Assembly (NCBI GenBank): GCA_019722365.1
Contig: JADFUC010001898.1
Coordinates: 248,001 to 312,000 of the forward strand
DNA length: 64,000 bases
Origin: Lithospermum erythrorhizon
Lineage: Eukaryota; Streptophyta; Magnoliopsida; Boraginales; Boraginaceae
Direction: 5' to 3'
A program made the translations under genes and the position numbers. Below are positions 25,329 to 38,763 of the stretch, one piece after another (within the stretch, counting starts at the first letter, position 1; each line of letters opens with the position of its first letter). A model generated the notes under the pieces. That model did not search any database. It worked only from the letters and a program-made list of their open reading frames with translations, and was not told the origin of the DNA.

Positions 25329-28300
25329 TTAGATATTGATATTACCATAATTATTAGATTGATATTGTTGATAAGTGATGAAATTCGTTAGTGTTTAAAG
25401 TTGATTTGATTGTGTAATCAAATCAGTATCTTTTGATATGATTCTAGTTTAACTATTAATATCAGCATCTATAGATAAATGAGTATGTATCAATTGAGAT
25501 TATCAGGTTCGTGAGTTTTTTCAACATGTTTTATCCCTATTCATGTATTCACTAGAAAATTCTTCAACGGGTCATCCATTTCACTAGTAGTGTCTAACGA
25601 ATCGGAGACTGACCAATGTAGCATGTTCAGCCCGGTAAAGTATAATGAACGGATTAGACCGATGCGATTAAAAAGGATTGCGAAATTTTATTCGGTTGAA
25701 GGCTTTCTCGTGTGCTCCTTGGTGACGTTAGTGCAGATTTGGATTTAACGGTCCCACGTTTGTAGTATTTATAATTTTTTTGTTTAAGCAGTGCGCGTTT
25801 GGATTGAGCGATTAATATAGTTTATTACGTAAAATTTTGAACAATGATGATAGTGAGCGAATAACATTTAATGAAATAATTTTTTTTAATAGTTGAAATA
25901 TGTAGTTTAGATACTGATAGTGCTTCTTCCTGACAATTTATCTTATCTAACGAGAAAGCGAATACGATCACAATGATTACGTTCGGTCATTTCGTGAGTG
26001 AAGCTTGAAAGTTCTGAAAATCATGCAAAACAGCTGTGTTGTGGCGTTACTGAAATTCACGTCGGCGCGTCAGTGAAATAGCATTGATGTGGTTAAATCA
26101 AAAATCCCGGCGCTTAATTTTCAATCTTGCTGATATCGTAATTTCGTAATGCGTGAAACTTATCTTTCACGGTACAAAGTTAGCGTATTCGAACAAGCGG
26201 CGGGAGGTGGCTTTGAGCCTTCCGATTGAATGGATGCAAATGTCTTGAAAAGCATAACTACGTAGCGCTCATAGAATTTTTTTTTCTCTTTGGAAGCATG
26301 AGTGAGCAATATGCTAAACAGTATACTTGCAATTAAGTTGATACTTGTAACGCGTTATTATCCGGCGAGGTGGTGGTGTGAGAATTGGCCTATAAGCAAA
26401 GAAGAGTGTGTATGGTTAGAAATAACCGTAAACTGATCACAGTTAGTTTATAAATGCAATTTAAATGGGGCGGGAAAGTTTGTGTCGAGGTAGTTCGGTA
26501 TTTTATTTCTGCGCCTTCGTCGACCCCACAGAACTTGGCCTTGTCTGATGATGTTATTCTTTGAAACTTTTGAATGAGAAGAAGATGCTTATCACTCATA
26601 TTATCCTAGAACATATTTTCTACCAAAAATAAGGCATCCTGATATGGCATGATCCTATCGCATTTGTTGGTGAATGTGAAAAAGTTCTTGTTTTAGAATG
26701 TCGTGGCTTGATGTTAGAAGGGTCGATGGTAGGAAAAGCCTCAATTCGCGAAATTTGGAAGTGTATTTGTGGGATAGGCGTTGCGTCCCAAGTGGAGATT
26801 TATGAGCATTATGAGTCGGTGAGGCACGAAGTTTGGAAATGCAATGGATGTAAAACCAGTCGGCTCAGTAGGGCCAGTCCTCAAATTGAGGCACCCATTT
26901 CGCTTGACAACCAAGAGAGTAAGATGTTGAAGCGGAGTTAAGTTGTCTTTTTTGAAGAGAAGTTGCTGGGAGGAGCCTGCTATTGAAGAGTAGGGTGTGA
27001 GCGGGATGAGAGCGGAGATAGCCGGTTGCGCATGGATGTCGATGTGATGCCGGGAGACGGAGGAGGCATGTTGAATGAAGTGTGATGAGGATCATTATGG
27101 GTGGGATACTGGCAGCGTTGCGGATAAACTTCACGTTTAGCTCCGCCCTCCGCCACATGAAGTAGCCTATTGAGACTCGGGATGATGCCCCACTACTCGC
27201 TTTGCCGCCGTGATAATGCCCTATTGAAGAAGAGCGTGAAAAACACATGAATGAATATGTTTATGTTTTCTCATATATGATATTATGGTTTTTGAACAAT
27301 GTTTTTATTTATGCCTTTGATGTTTGAGCGATTTCACGTTTTATGTTATGTTTTATTTTGTTGGTTTTAAACTTAGATTATTATAAATGCGTTTGAGCAA
27401 TGTTTATCTTACTAGTGTTCTTTGTGTATGTTAATATGTTATTGCTCGGTAATTTGATATGTTGTGAATGTTTTTAAGCGAGGTTTTTAGTGTTAGTTTA
27501 AGTTGTGTTTAAGTGTTGTCTAGCAATTGTAAATGGTAATTTAGGAAAAGCATGCTATATAGTTAATATTCTCAGGTTTTTCGATATAAGCGTGGTAGCA
27601 TTTATTTGGAGCAGTACCGCAGCATATCGAGAAAAACTCGATGAGTAAGGTATTAGCATTAGTGGATTTCGCGGTACCACGTTGAAGGAGCTAAAGGAAG
27701 CCGAGGCAGGTAGAATACGCAGAATATTGGGTGGGCTCGAACCGGAGCAGGCGCGGGGCTATCAGGTGGCAAAAATCGTCTCGGCTTTCAGCTTAACGGA
27801 TCGGCCGGATTCATTGAGCAGTGGTTTGAGGCCGAATTCGAACCCAGTGGGTGGGCCGGAGCCAGGACATCCCACCAAATCGCTGATCCGGCATAATACA
27901 TTTCACTATTATGCAGGTCATTAGCGATCCTTTGAGTTCTTACTAGCTAAAATTTTAAAAAAATATGCATATTGATAGTATGAGTAATACTAATAAAATC
28001 TTATTAATCTTATTCCTGTGTAGCATTTTTAGGTCGAATTACAGTCTCCCCTATTTAAATACTTAATCCTCGTTGAGCCAAACTATATCATCAGTATTGT
28101 ACCATTATCCGTGTGATATTCTGGAGAAGGCTCCTGTGATCTCACAATGTAGTGTCTTTCATTTTTGATATAGCATTTTGCGCCTCATAACACTTAATTC
28201 TCATAGTTTCCAATGACTTTTACCCTAATATAATTATACTGTTGCAGAATAGTTACAAAAAATGGCATAGATGTTTTAACTAAATTTGAGAGGATCTAAA

Positions 28301-29929
28301 GTTTGCCAAAGCTCGAAGGTTCAAGTGAGGATTTATTCGTGAGGGTTTAGAATGAATAGTATACACTTTATATTATTAAGTTTATTTATTGAAATTAATT
28401 ATATTTTTCAAGTTTTTTTATTCATGAAGTGAATCAAGCCTAGCCTTAAAAAACCTCGAGCAAAATTTTCGACTGTTAAATATTTTAAACCTATCCATTT
28501 ACCTCAATTTAAGCTTTTTAATGGCCTAATGATATATTAAGTGACGGAGCTTAGAAAATAATACCTAATTCTTTTAGTCCTCCCTCGGTGTTGCTTCAAG
28601 ATCAGTCAATATTGATCCAAAATGTGTACTTCTTCAATTGTTGATAATTGAGATCAGTCGCAATGGAACATACTTTTACTGTTTACAGTTTACACAGTGT
28701 GTTTCCAGAAGCCAGAGTTCCTTTCTGAACCTCAACATATTTTTTGGGTTGTATTGGCCCAAAGTCTACCAGTGATCAATTTAGATGGACCCAGTCACCC
28801 ATGGTAGCATCTTTGAATTCAATTTAAAGGAATTACTAACACATTTTCCTCTGGGCTTCGTATGTCTTTTTGTGCCTCGCATTTTAAAAAGTTGTATTTT
28901 ATATTTTGTAAAACAACCTGATTGTGGAGCTTCGCCGTTAGTATTTTATATTTTGTAGATGCTATAATTAGTAGAGGTATATGATAAGGAGTATAGAATC
29001 CCAAGTCACTATGACAAAGTTCTTATCAACAAAATCTTAGACCAACCTGTATAAAAGAATCGGCATACTATTTCCTAATGACAACTAATATGATGGTGAA
29101 AAACAAACTTATATATATGCTCGTTAAATTAATGTATATGATTATACTATCCGATCCATCAATACAAATGACAATGGTAGTAAGATCTTAGTAATGTAAC
29201 ATACTATTAGATGAATAGAAGTACAAAACTCTCATATTCATCATTATTGTATATGATTAATTATCACCGATCCTTGGTTTTAGACAGCGTTTAATTAAAG
29301 CATTATTAGTAAACAAAACTGTGAAGACTCTTTCAAGAACTTGGTCCATAAGATGATGCATTATTAGTGCCCCACGCACCATTATGGTTACTAGAACTGT
29401 AATATACCCCAACTCAAAGTAGATGTGGTGATGTGATAATTTTGATATGGTTTGATTAGTGCTACGTTCGTCTTCGTACATTTTTTCTTGAACTAAATAC
29501 CATGAAAACTTCTAGTGTTAAGCGTGTTTGTCGCAGAAGCGATTCGTGATGGGTGATTTATTGAAATTCTGTGTAGCGTGAGTGAGGATAAAGCATCTTT
29601 GGAAAACGGCAGTTGTTTATGAGGTCAGTTTGTCAGATCGTTAACGTCTGGGCCAGTGTTTCGGAACATTGCATTATATAAGAACAGTACAACCTGTAAA
29701 TATATGTGATCTAATCGCAATAGCAAACACTAAACAAGTAATAATACGGCACGGAAAGGAGTTGAGCTTCTGACCAGAAAAATTGCATATGGAATCGTAG
29801 AACAGTACCACAAATCAAAGGTGCATGTCATTTGCATTTACAACAATCACAAGGAAATATTCAGCAGTCAGTTGGGATGTCCACTTTGATTAAATTTTGA
29901 GTTTGTTGAATTGAGTTCATTAGATTCCT
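25329..29929. other. Intergenic sequence, probably old transposon debris
   Basis: 25600-27250 and 27590-27930 are less AT-rich, with short open frames on both strands (26708-26941 +, 26865-27248 -, 27682-27924 +). I match none of these to a protein family. Their base composition, unlike the flanks, suggests mutated retroelement sequence. 27950-29900 is AT-rich with no gene seen. Confidence 0.45.
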
Positions 29930-32900
29930 GATGTGGCGCGATCGCAGGGCCGGGCAAGTACCGTTCCGGCAATATCTCAGGATCAATTGCAGCATTTGAT
30001 GAGTCTCATCGGTAATTTTGATTCTCCTTCATCGATCGGTTGATAGGTAGAGTCAGATTTGTCCTGCTGAATTTTTGATACGGGTACATACTGGTTCATG
30101 CTATCGGTAATCTTAGATGTTTAATTGATCAATATGATGATTGTGATTGTCCTCATATACTACATTATTCACTCTACTAGACGTGCTCGAGTTATGCTGT
30201 CTAATTCTCTGACATTACTGAATGTTCTCTATGTGCCTAATTTGCACTGTAATTTGATTTCGATTTCTCAGTTGCTTGCTGAGCACTGCTGTGATATTGT
30301 GTTTACTCATAATTTGTGTTTTGTTCAGGACCGAAGTGCGAGGATGGTGATTGGAGGCCGAGGTGAGCGGAGAGGGTGGACTACACTATTTATGTGAGCT
30401 TCGGTGACTCACCTAACTATCTGTTGGCTATTCAGACACCTCACTTGGAGCTTTGGCATAGTAGATTGGGAGATCCGTTTGAGGCGGTTTTAAAATCTTT
30501 ACCGTTTATTAGTAGTAGTACTTCTGCTTTGAATAAATCATGTGACACATGTCACCGTGTTAAACATACTCGGGATGTATTCTGTCATAACTTTAATGAA
30601 GCTACTCGTTGTTTTGAGCTTATCCATTGTGATCTTTGGGGTCCCTATCGTGTTCCCTCGTCTTGTGGTACTAAGTATTTTTTAACCTTGGCCGATGATC
30701 ATTCCCGTGCTGTTTGGGTGATTTTACTAATTGATAAAACTAAAGTCTATGTTATGTTTCTTAAATTCGTTGCTATGGTGAAACGCCAATTTGGTTTAGA
30801 TATCTGTCGAGTTCATAGTGATAATGGCATGGAATTTTCGAGTCTGAAATCTTATTTTGCTACTCGGTATTTTTGTTTGAGCTTTGTGTGTGGTACTGAC
30901 ATAATGGGGGGGGGTAGAGCGGAAACATAGGCATATTCTTAACGTTGCACGGGCATTAATGTTTCGGGGGCATCTTACTAATGATTTTTGGGGTGAGTGT
31001 GTCCTTGGGGCTTCCTATTTAATTAACCACACTCCTTACTGAATATTGAACTTTAAATTGCCTTATGAAATTCTTTTTGGTTCTCCTCCGAAGTATGACA
31101 ATTTATGAGTGTTTGGATGTCTTTGTTATACCTTTGATTTGACATCTCGTAAGGATAAATTTGCTAGTCGAGAGTCGAAAATGCATTTTTGTGGGCTATC
31201 CTTTAGATAAGAAAAGTTGAAAATTGTTTGATTTGGAGACTCAGGAATTCTTTGTCTTGCGGGATGTGACTTTTTATGAATCTGAATTTTCGGGTATTAG
31301 TGATTCTTCTAGTTTGGCTTCGGGGTCTAGAGAGCAAGGTAGTCCTATTAAGGGTGGTTTTCATGGATTGGATGAGCCGTGTGATAGGGCGGTGGTGCTC
31401 GAAGAGGAGGTTGTGCCTGTCGAGCTTTGGTGCTCTCACCCGACCCTCTGTTTCGCCGCCGGTGGTGGGTACCCCAACCGAGGCAATAACATCCTCTGCC
31501 GAGGCTGTTGCTTGCTTTACGGAGAATGCAGTCGGGGCGGCGAGCACTCGCGACACCCGGCAAGATTATGTTCGATGTGATTCGACGCGCAGTCCCCCCC
31601 GCTTCTCTTGCCGCCTTGCTCCTACTTCTCGGTTAATTAATATCCCTTTAACACAATTTGAGTTACTATGATATTTTCTCTAATTAATGCAGCGTGATTT
31701 TCTTGCTTATATTACTGCAGGAGTTGAGCCTCGATCATACCGTCAGGCATTGCAGGACTCGGGTTGGTGTGATGCTATGAAGGCTGAGTGCCTTAGAAAA
31801 TAATGGGACATGGAATTTGGTTGAGTTACCTGCACGAAAAAAGCCTTGGGAAGTAGATGGGTCTATAAGATCAAGTACAAATCGGATGGGAGTGTGGAGC
31901 GTTTGAAAGCCAGACTTGTTGTCTTTGGAAATCACCAGACTGAGGGGATTGATTACTCGGATACCTTTGCCCCAGTGGCAAAGATGTCTATTGTTCGTGC
32001 TTTTCTAGCGGTAGCAGCTGTCCGTGGTTGGGAATTGCAGCAGATGGATGTTCATAATGTCTTCTTGCATGGTAACTTGCAGGAAGAAGTGTACATGAAA
32101 CCCCCTCCTGGTTTTGAATAAGGCGTGGCTGGCAGGGTGTATTTGCTTGCATCCTTGTATGGTTGAAACAGCCCCACGTTGGTTCACCAAACACAACATC
32201 TTTACGCTCCTATGGTTTTACCAACTCTTACTCAGATTATTCCCTTTTTACATATGTACGCTGAGATGTCCGGTTATATGTGTTGATTTATGTTGATGAT
32301 TAAATTATCTCGAGTAATAGTGCAACTGCTTTTATACATTTTCAATTAACTGCTTGAGTTCTGTTTCCACATAAGGATCTCGATTACGGAAATATTTCTA
32401 GATATTAAAATTATTCCTTGATTCGAGGATATCTATGCGTGTCAACAAAGTATGCATTGGATGTATTCGCGAGTGTGGAATTAGAGGCGGGAGACTGTTA
32501 GTTTTCCACATGGAACAGTACAAGTTGGGGGAGTCAACTAGTGAGGTTCTTGCGAATGGCGAGCAGTACATGCGATTGGTTGGGCGCCTCTTGTATTTGT
32601 CTTATACACGACCTGATCCGGCTTACTCTGTCCATATGTGTCTCGGTTATGCGGAGACTCGGCGGACTCAACTTGGAATCTTTGCGCTCCGGGTGGTGCG
32701 GTATTTGAAAAATTCCCGAATGGGGTATTTTGTTAGGATTCTAACTTCGGATCGACACTTTTAGGTTGGTGTGATTTGGTGGGCGAGTTGTCCCATGACT
32801 CGTCGTTCTATCACTAGATGGTTAGTGTTTCTTGGTAGTTCCCCGATCTCCTGGAAGACCAAGAAATAGAAAACCGTTTCGTTATCCTCTGCAAAAGCTG

Positions 32901-33275
32901 AATATCAATCGTTGACTGCTATTACCTGTGAGCTAAAATGACTCAAATGATTATTGTTGGATCTTGGAGTTTCTTACGCTAGTTACGTTTCCGTTATATT
33001 ACGATGGTCGATATAACTTTAAATGCTTGCCCTTGATCCAGGTGTTTGTAGGCGTTCCAAGCATATTGAGATTTAATTCTTGCGTGTTTGGGATGCGATT
33101 CAGGATGGGAGACAATTCTTTAGCCTCTCGTGTTTCCACGGCAATGCGCGCTTCACGAAACTGCTGCCCAAAGTATAACGCTTAAGCGGCGTTTCGGTTT
33201 TTGTTACCTTGAAGTTGGGCGTTTGCGTCTTGTCTTTCCGGCTTGTGAGGGGTATTGTCGGGACATGAGGTCGGG
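29930..33275 (+). mobile_element. Degenerate Ty1/Copia retrotransposon pol region
   Basis: The Copia domain order survives in broken frames. Protease: DTG at 30077-30085. GAG-pre-integrase: LELWHSRLGDP near 30450 and CDTCHRVKH near 30543. Integrase core: HCDLWGPYRVPS, LADDHSRAVWV, VHSDNGMEF, then [15 protein letters not shown] near 30915-30955. [22 protein letters not shown] near 31855, DVHNVFLHG, and YVDD at 32289-32300. RNase H: VSLSSAKAEYQSL near 32880 and RRSKHIEI near 33050. A frame change near 30376, a G-run shift near 30906 and many stops rule out activity. No flanking LTR pair was found, so ends are approximate. Confidence 0.92.
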
Positions 33276-36200
33276 GGAGGTACTAGTCCCGACCTTTTCG
33301 ATGTGTTGTGTGAGGAGGAGATCGGGACAAGATAGGAGGTACCAAAGTCGATCTTGTCCCGGCAACAATGAATAGTTCGACCTAATTAAGTTGTTAGGTC
33401 AATTAGGCATTAATGCATAGATTGTACTCTAGCTGTGAATTAATCTATGGAACCATTATTTTCTACGATTCATCTTGTTGTGTTTCAAGAAATGGCTAAT
33501 GTACCAAAAAGAAATAAAAGAAAATGGCAACTTTTAAATACGGAGGGTTAAAATGGAACTCAATTTACTGATTTAGTAATAATGTGATAGACACAACTTT
33601 AGTTTGAAATATATAAAAATTGTAAATTTTTATGAATATAAAAACTTAAAACTGGACAATTTTTTTATTGATGAAGCTGAATAAAATGCACTGGGAAAAT
33701 AAATAAATTATTAGTTAGATACGTCACGCAAAAAAAAAATCTCCAGACACCAATGCACTATGTATATTTCTTTTAATGTATGTAGCAACGTGATACTTAC
33801 TCACAAAGTCTTTATCAAATTACCAGCGGTAAATTACATTCAAGGGGTGTGTTCAGTGATTCTTATTCTTGGATGATAACGAAATGGATATAGACTACAA
33901 TATCCTTTTTGAAGTATTTCCAGCAAACTAATACTCCGTATAATAATCTCAATTCAAATTATTTGAAGTTTTTAATTGTTTGTTTCAAAAATATGAACCA
34001 AAAACAATCTAGGCCAATAACAATCTTTTGACTTGGTAAGTGCACCAGCAACAAAAATATATTGCCTGGAGGAAACTCCAAGCTTGATTATTGATTGAGA
34101 AATCATCACTACTTGTAGTAATAAAGTTGCAGCACAACTTTATCAAATTATTGTATATTTTCAACCAAGTAGGGCCAGGAAAAACAGAACAAACAGAAGC
34201 TTAGTGCCTCGACTTATGACTTGATGGTAATTTATTCTCGTCTTATACGGAGTATGCTGGAGTGTTAGTCTATGTTTCCCATGCAACTTCGCTTTATTAT
34301 CATTATTCTGTTTAAACAATTCATGTTTTGCCTTATAGCAGAATGATTTTTGTGAAAGTTAAAGAGTATAATATTCGATAATGAGACTCGGATTGAATGG
34401 ACTTTTAGGTACCACAAGTTTCGTTTATTGTTGTCAACAATTTCCGGGCCTACAGTCTTTAGGAAAGGCTATTTCCAAGCTATCCTAAACGGAGAAATTA
34501 GAGTCTAATAAACATATCAAAATGTCAAATTTACGACTTTAAAGTCAAGGAGGAAGTTGAAAGGTAGCACAATAATATAATTAGATTATTGCTATTTCAT
34601 AATTCTAATACACAGGAAATAATATTAATGAATTCATATTCGACTTGTTAATCAACATTAATAAGCACAATATTGTGTGGATGAGTCCATGGTCGGTCCC
34701 GGTCCAAAGATTTTGAAAGCCCAGTGCAAAATTTAAAAAAAAATTCCAAATAGTATGTATACACATAAGGTAATTTTTAACCCATATTTTCAATTTTTGA
34801 GGTATTTGTTTAAATAACAAAAAAATTTCAATATAAAATGAAAAATTACATTTCAAATATTAGAAAAATACTTTTTAAAATAATATTAAAATATACTTTG
34901 ATTCCTCTAAACTATGGGGGCTACTGGGCTAGTACTGTTGCACTGCCCGCCTTAACCCCTGGATGAGTCAAAAGTTATTTACTATGTAACGTGTATTAAT
35001 AAAATTGACAGCACAATATTGTGGGTCTCGTACTCTCATTAAATATTTGTGCCATTGACGATTTCATTTCTGCATCATGTAATAACGCAATTCTTCTTAT
35101 ATATAGTCTGATGACTCAGTCCAAGATGGAATTATTCAAAGCTTATTACAAAATGAGATCTTCCTGAAAAAGCAGTGTGAAGTACTAGACGAGATGATGT
35201 CTGAATTTGTTGCCTAATTTATTCCAACTATTACAAACCGATGTAATCAAACTGTTTAAACTTCTATATGATTTTTAATGAGAAAAGTCGTTAAACTTGA
35301 AAGTTTAATACGGAGTACTATATATATTATCAATGGAAGGAGATCAAGAAAACAATGCACATCGATGTGATAGTTAAGTTTCTCGAATGATTCACTGCTC
35401 CTTAATGGATAATGAGAGTATGAGACTATAATTCGTTGACACCCTATGTTCTTGGTCACCTACCATGGAGTGAATTTTCATAAGGATTCCATATTGGACA
35501 TAAAACAAAGCTATGATATGATAATAATCGGAACTTTGTCATGAATTCCACAAGATTGAAAAAGTGAGCATGGTAGAAGCAAGACTATCAATAACCCACA
35601 CATACACTCACCGATTCTCAATTAAATTATAATAATTTTTTTATTATCACATTATTGATTTTCGTTATTTATAATATATGTTTTTTTGCTAACAATCATT
35701 CTTTTACGAATTTTAAGGGAAAAAAACATAAGTTGTAAAGTAAACATAGGAAAATAAAAAATGATTTAAGCGAGGTTCATAATTACTATTAGGATTAAAA
35801 ATTATTAGGATTAAAAACGTAATTTATAGCCTATAAACAAGATTGCATTGTTTCTACAACCGTACATATATGGTTGGAACTAATTTCTCTATTTCATAAA
35901 TTTCCTAATAAAATGGGGCCTGGAGTTATTAGAACTCGTGGTTTAATAGTTTAATGGTATCCGATCTGAACTTCTATTCAAGAGGTCTATTTTTTTGGAG
36001 TTTTACTCTCATTTGTTTAGTTTAAAATTTAATTAATATCTAATATCATATGTAATTTGTATCTTTTATAATTACAGAAAAAAAGACTTATTAGAAAACA
36101 AATGTCAATACTACTAATAGCACCTTCTATATATTTTTATTACTTAAGGAAATTAAAGACACAGTACCTCCAAATATCTTGTAATTTACTCAAATTTCGG

Positions 36201-37128
36201 CCCCACCCCCAAATTTCAGTCTAGCGATATCACTTTCAAATCTGATAAATATTTTATTTTCGTCCATTGTTTATGATAATTGTTGGATAATTGGCTGCGA
36301 TCCAAAATCTTTGCGAACCTCTTTCATGGCCAACGTAGGTGCGCTAAGGATTGAAACGAGGAAATGAATATTTAACCAGAGATCTTGCACTTAAGAATTT
36401 AATTCCTACTATGCCAAAACCCTGTAGTAGGGTACCAGTAAAACGGTACCGAAAATTGTGCATCCGCGTGCGCCAACACAATTTCAGACACGACGCAGTT
36501 CGAAACAGGAGGCCGGGAGCCACTCATTCCGTCAACTCAAGGGTTTTGCATTTGAAAAGTCAAAAGAGTTGTTAAGCAGATTGACAATCAATTGCGTAAG
36601 AAGATTTGACCGTTACGTACGCTTTTATCTTGCTCATTAAGGGTGTTTAGTGCACCTTAATCTAAAAACATTTTCAAGTACCTTACTTAATCATCCATCA
36701 GCCTTCCACGTAAATCTTTTAACAACACACACTCAAAAACACAAAGTTCCAGAGAGCTCCCATCCTCTCTATTTTCGATTGCTTTTGTCAAAGCGATAGT
36801 CAAGGTTTCTGTTTCATGTTCGTCGACCGTTCACTAGTGCTTAAGCGAGTCAATCGCGTCATTTTATCGCGTAAACGATCACACTGGCTGGCCCCATGAC
36901 TCCGGCGGGTTGGCCGACTGCTTTTGGGCGTGAAACGCCCGACGCGACTTCGATCCGGGATTGCTTTTATGTTGTTCCAGATTTATTATAATCATATAAA
37001 TATAATTTTGTTATTATTGTATAAAATTTTATATTATAATCTATAGCATAAATTTATTGAACCACACCAACATAACAAACATATAAGTAGCTTTCATGCG
37101 AAGTATAAAATCTGAAATTATTTCACCG
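33276..37128. other. Intergenic sequence upstream of the MYB gene
   Basis: Mostly AT-rich. 34680-34970 looks like a small non-autonomous DNA transposon remnant (TCGGTCCCGGTCCAAAG ... GCACTGCCCGCCTTAACCCC), but its ends do not pair well. 36640-36975 is less AT-rich and resembles plant retroelement LTR or leader sequence (CACACACTCAAAAACACAAA, CAGAGAGCTCCCATCCTCTC). The open frames at 36351-36640 have no recognisable product. Confidence 0.4.
35938..36090 (+). repeat. Dispersed repeat, copy 1 of 2
   Basis: CATTTGTTTAGTTTAAAATT then TAATTAATATCTAATATCAT and ATGTAATTTGTA.CTTTTAT matches 44868-44945 with scattered changes. The upstream AATGGTATCCGATCTGAACT phrase is absent from the other copy. Confidence 0.7.
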
Positions 37129-37130
37129 GC

Positions 37131-37140
37131 TATATATATA
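37131..37140 (+). promoter_or_regulatory. Possible TATA box of the MYB gene
   Basis: TATATATATA, about 240 bp upstream of the MYB start codon. A second candidate at 37330-37337 would leave a leader of only about 20 nt, so this one gives the more usual leader length. A 73-codon upstream open frame (37140-37361) would then lie largely in the leader. Confidence 0.35.
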
Positions 37141-37380
37141 TGAATATGAATACTAGAAGTAATGATTCTTCATTGAGAAAGACAAACAAGCAAGAAAACC
37201 CCTGGTCTCCTATTCTGGTATATCATTTTTCTATTGGAACATTCTTTCATTTCCCCATAACCCTTTTCTTGAATCACATGGTTAGTTCCTCCTCAATACA
37301 TACTTATTATCCTTTTCCAGCTATTTTAATATATATAGCTCTCAAAGAAGAAGAAAAATAACAAGTGAGCTAAGAAAAAG

Positions 37381-38604
37381 ATGGGGAGAGCTCCTTGTTG
37401 TGACAAAGCAAACGTGAAGAGAGGACCATGGTCACCTCAAGAAGATGCTAAGCTCAAAGCATATATTGAGAAGCATGGAACTGGTGGGAATTGGATTGCT
37501 TTGCCTCCAAAAGTTGGTAAGATAATTATATCTTCACAGTCTCATCATTTCCATTATTTGAAATTATTATTATCACTTATTGAAGATTTCTTGAAATTAA
37601 TACTACTTATGTATTAATAACTATTAGATCTTAAGAGATGTGGAAAGAGTTGCCGTCTAAGATGGTTAAATTATCTTCGACCAAACATAAAACATGGAGG
37701 GTTCACTGAAGAAGAAGATAATATTATTTGTAGCCTCTATATGACCATTGGAAGCAGGTAAATATCAAGAATCGGTTTTTGTTTTGTGTATGTGGATCAT
37801 CCTTAAGTTTTCTTTATCCATTAAATATAGAAGATTAAATGTTTTTTGCACCCTCTTCAATTCTTATAAAGATGGTCTATCATTGCTGCCCAATTGCCTG
37901 GAAGAACTGATAATGACATCAAGAATTATTGGAACACAAAGTTGAAGAGGAAATTCTTTGGAAAACAAAGAAGGGATCAACAGGCTCATCGTCGTAGAGG
38001 CAAGAATATCCAGCAAAATAATTTTGTAATTTCTGATGGGAATAATATGAATGATCACCATAAATTATATTGGCCTGAATTGCCTGTTCTTCCACCTACT
38101 ATATCATATACATCAACTGAAGAACAAAAGGACAATGCTCATCAAGCTTCAATTAGGAAGTTGTTGAATGAGCTTGGAGGAAGATTTCAATATAAAGATC
38201 CCAATAATAATCAAGAAGTTGCAGTTTGTATTGAAGCAATGAATAATCTTCAGTACCCTATGGATAATTCTTGGATGCAAACATATTATCATCAACAATC
38301 TGTCAATATGATGTCTTCAGATCAAATTGGATCATCAAGTAGCTCAATTGACCTACATATGAGTATGTTGCAAAATCAAAGCAATGTTGAAGTTGATCAG
38401 CTTGCTTCCTTGTATGCAAGCAATAATGATCCAGAAAACTTTTATGAGTTGGAGTTCTTGAATATGGGATGGAGTGACATGAATATGATGATGAGCTCTT
38501 TGGATTTTCCTTCTAGTGCTTCTTCATCAGTTAATCAAGAGGTTCAGGCAAATGTGATCCAGACAGAATATCCATTTGATGAGCTGAGGTACTCTGAGCA
38601 GTAA
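37381..38604 (+). CDS. R2R3-MYB transcription factor, subgroup 14 (RAX/MYB36/MYB68-like)
   Basis: Three exons: 37381-37516, 37628-37757 and 37872-38604, with GT-AG introns of about 110 bp at the usual R2R3-MYB positions; about 332 aa. R2 starts [20 protein letters not shown] and continues [13 protein letters not shown] and [20 protein letters not shown]3 reads [35 protein letters not shown] and [19 protein letters not shown]. The R3 lacks the bHLH-interaction signature. The tail has an [14 protein letters not shown] block and is Asn/Ser/Met-rich. Subgroup 14 members act in axillary meristems (RAX/Blind), endodermis and Casparian strip formation (MYB36) and root growth (MYB68), so the exact role is open. 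Residue 46 reads Asp (split codon G|AT) where the family has Gly. Confidence 0.93.
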
Positions 38605-38619
38605 TAATAATCATCACTA

Positions 38620-38763
38620 ATAAATTTAGTCTTATTATGTTGTAAATTTGTATTGAGTATTATGATCATGGAGCAGACTTCTATAGGAATTCATGAACCC
38701 TGATAATTTTGTTGAGTACTATATATACTACTATTATAAACTAATGTATTGTTCGACAATAAA
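38620..38763 (+). terminator. MYB 3' UTR polyadenylation signals
   Basis: AATAAA occurs shortly after the stop (near 38620) and again at 38758-38763, either suitable for 3' end formation. Confidence 0.5.

Noticed and set aside
26865..27248. 127-codon reverse-strand frame
   Set aside because: No recognisable domain, irregular composition, and it overlaps a plus-strand frame in transposon-like sequence.
31203..31671. Overlapping open frames on both strands between the Copia integrase and RT regions
   Set aside because: They are shadows of the decayed spacer between Copia integrase and RT, with low-complexity composition and no family motif.
34684..34968. Small hAT-like element
   Set aside because: The two ends do not form a convincing inverted repeat and no 8-bp target duplication was seen, so it is only mentioned in the stretch description.
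35950..35972. TGGTATCCGATCTGAAC as a retrotransposon primer-binding site
   Set aside because: It resembles the initiator-Met tRNA site TGGTATCAGAGC only partly, and no LTR ends directly in front of it.
37140..37361. 73-codon frame just upstream of the MYB gene
   Set aside because: Its composition is leader-like (Phe, Ser, Thr and Pro from CT-rich sequence) and has no family resemblance; at most an upstream open frame.
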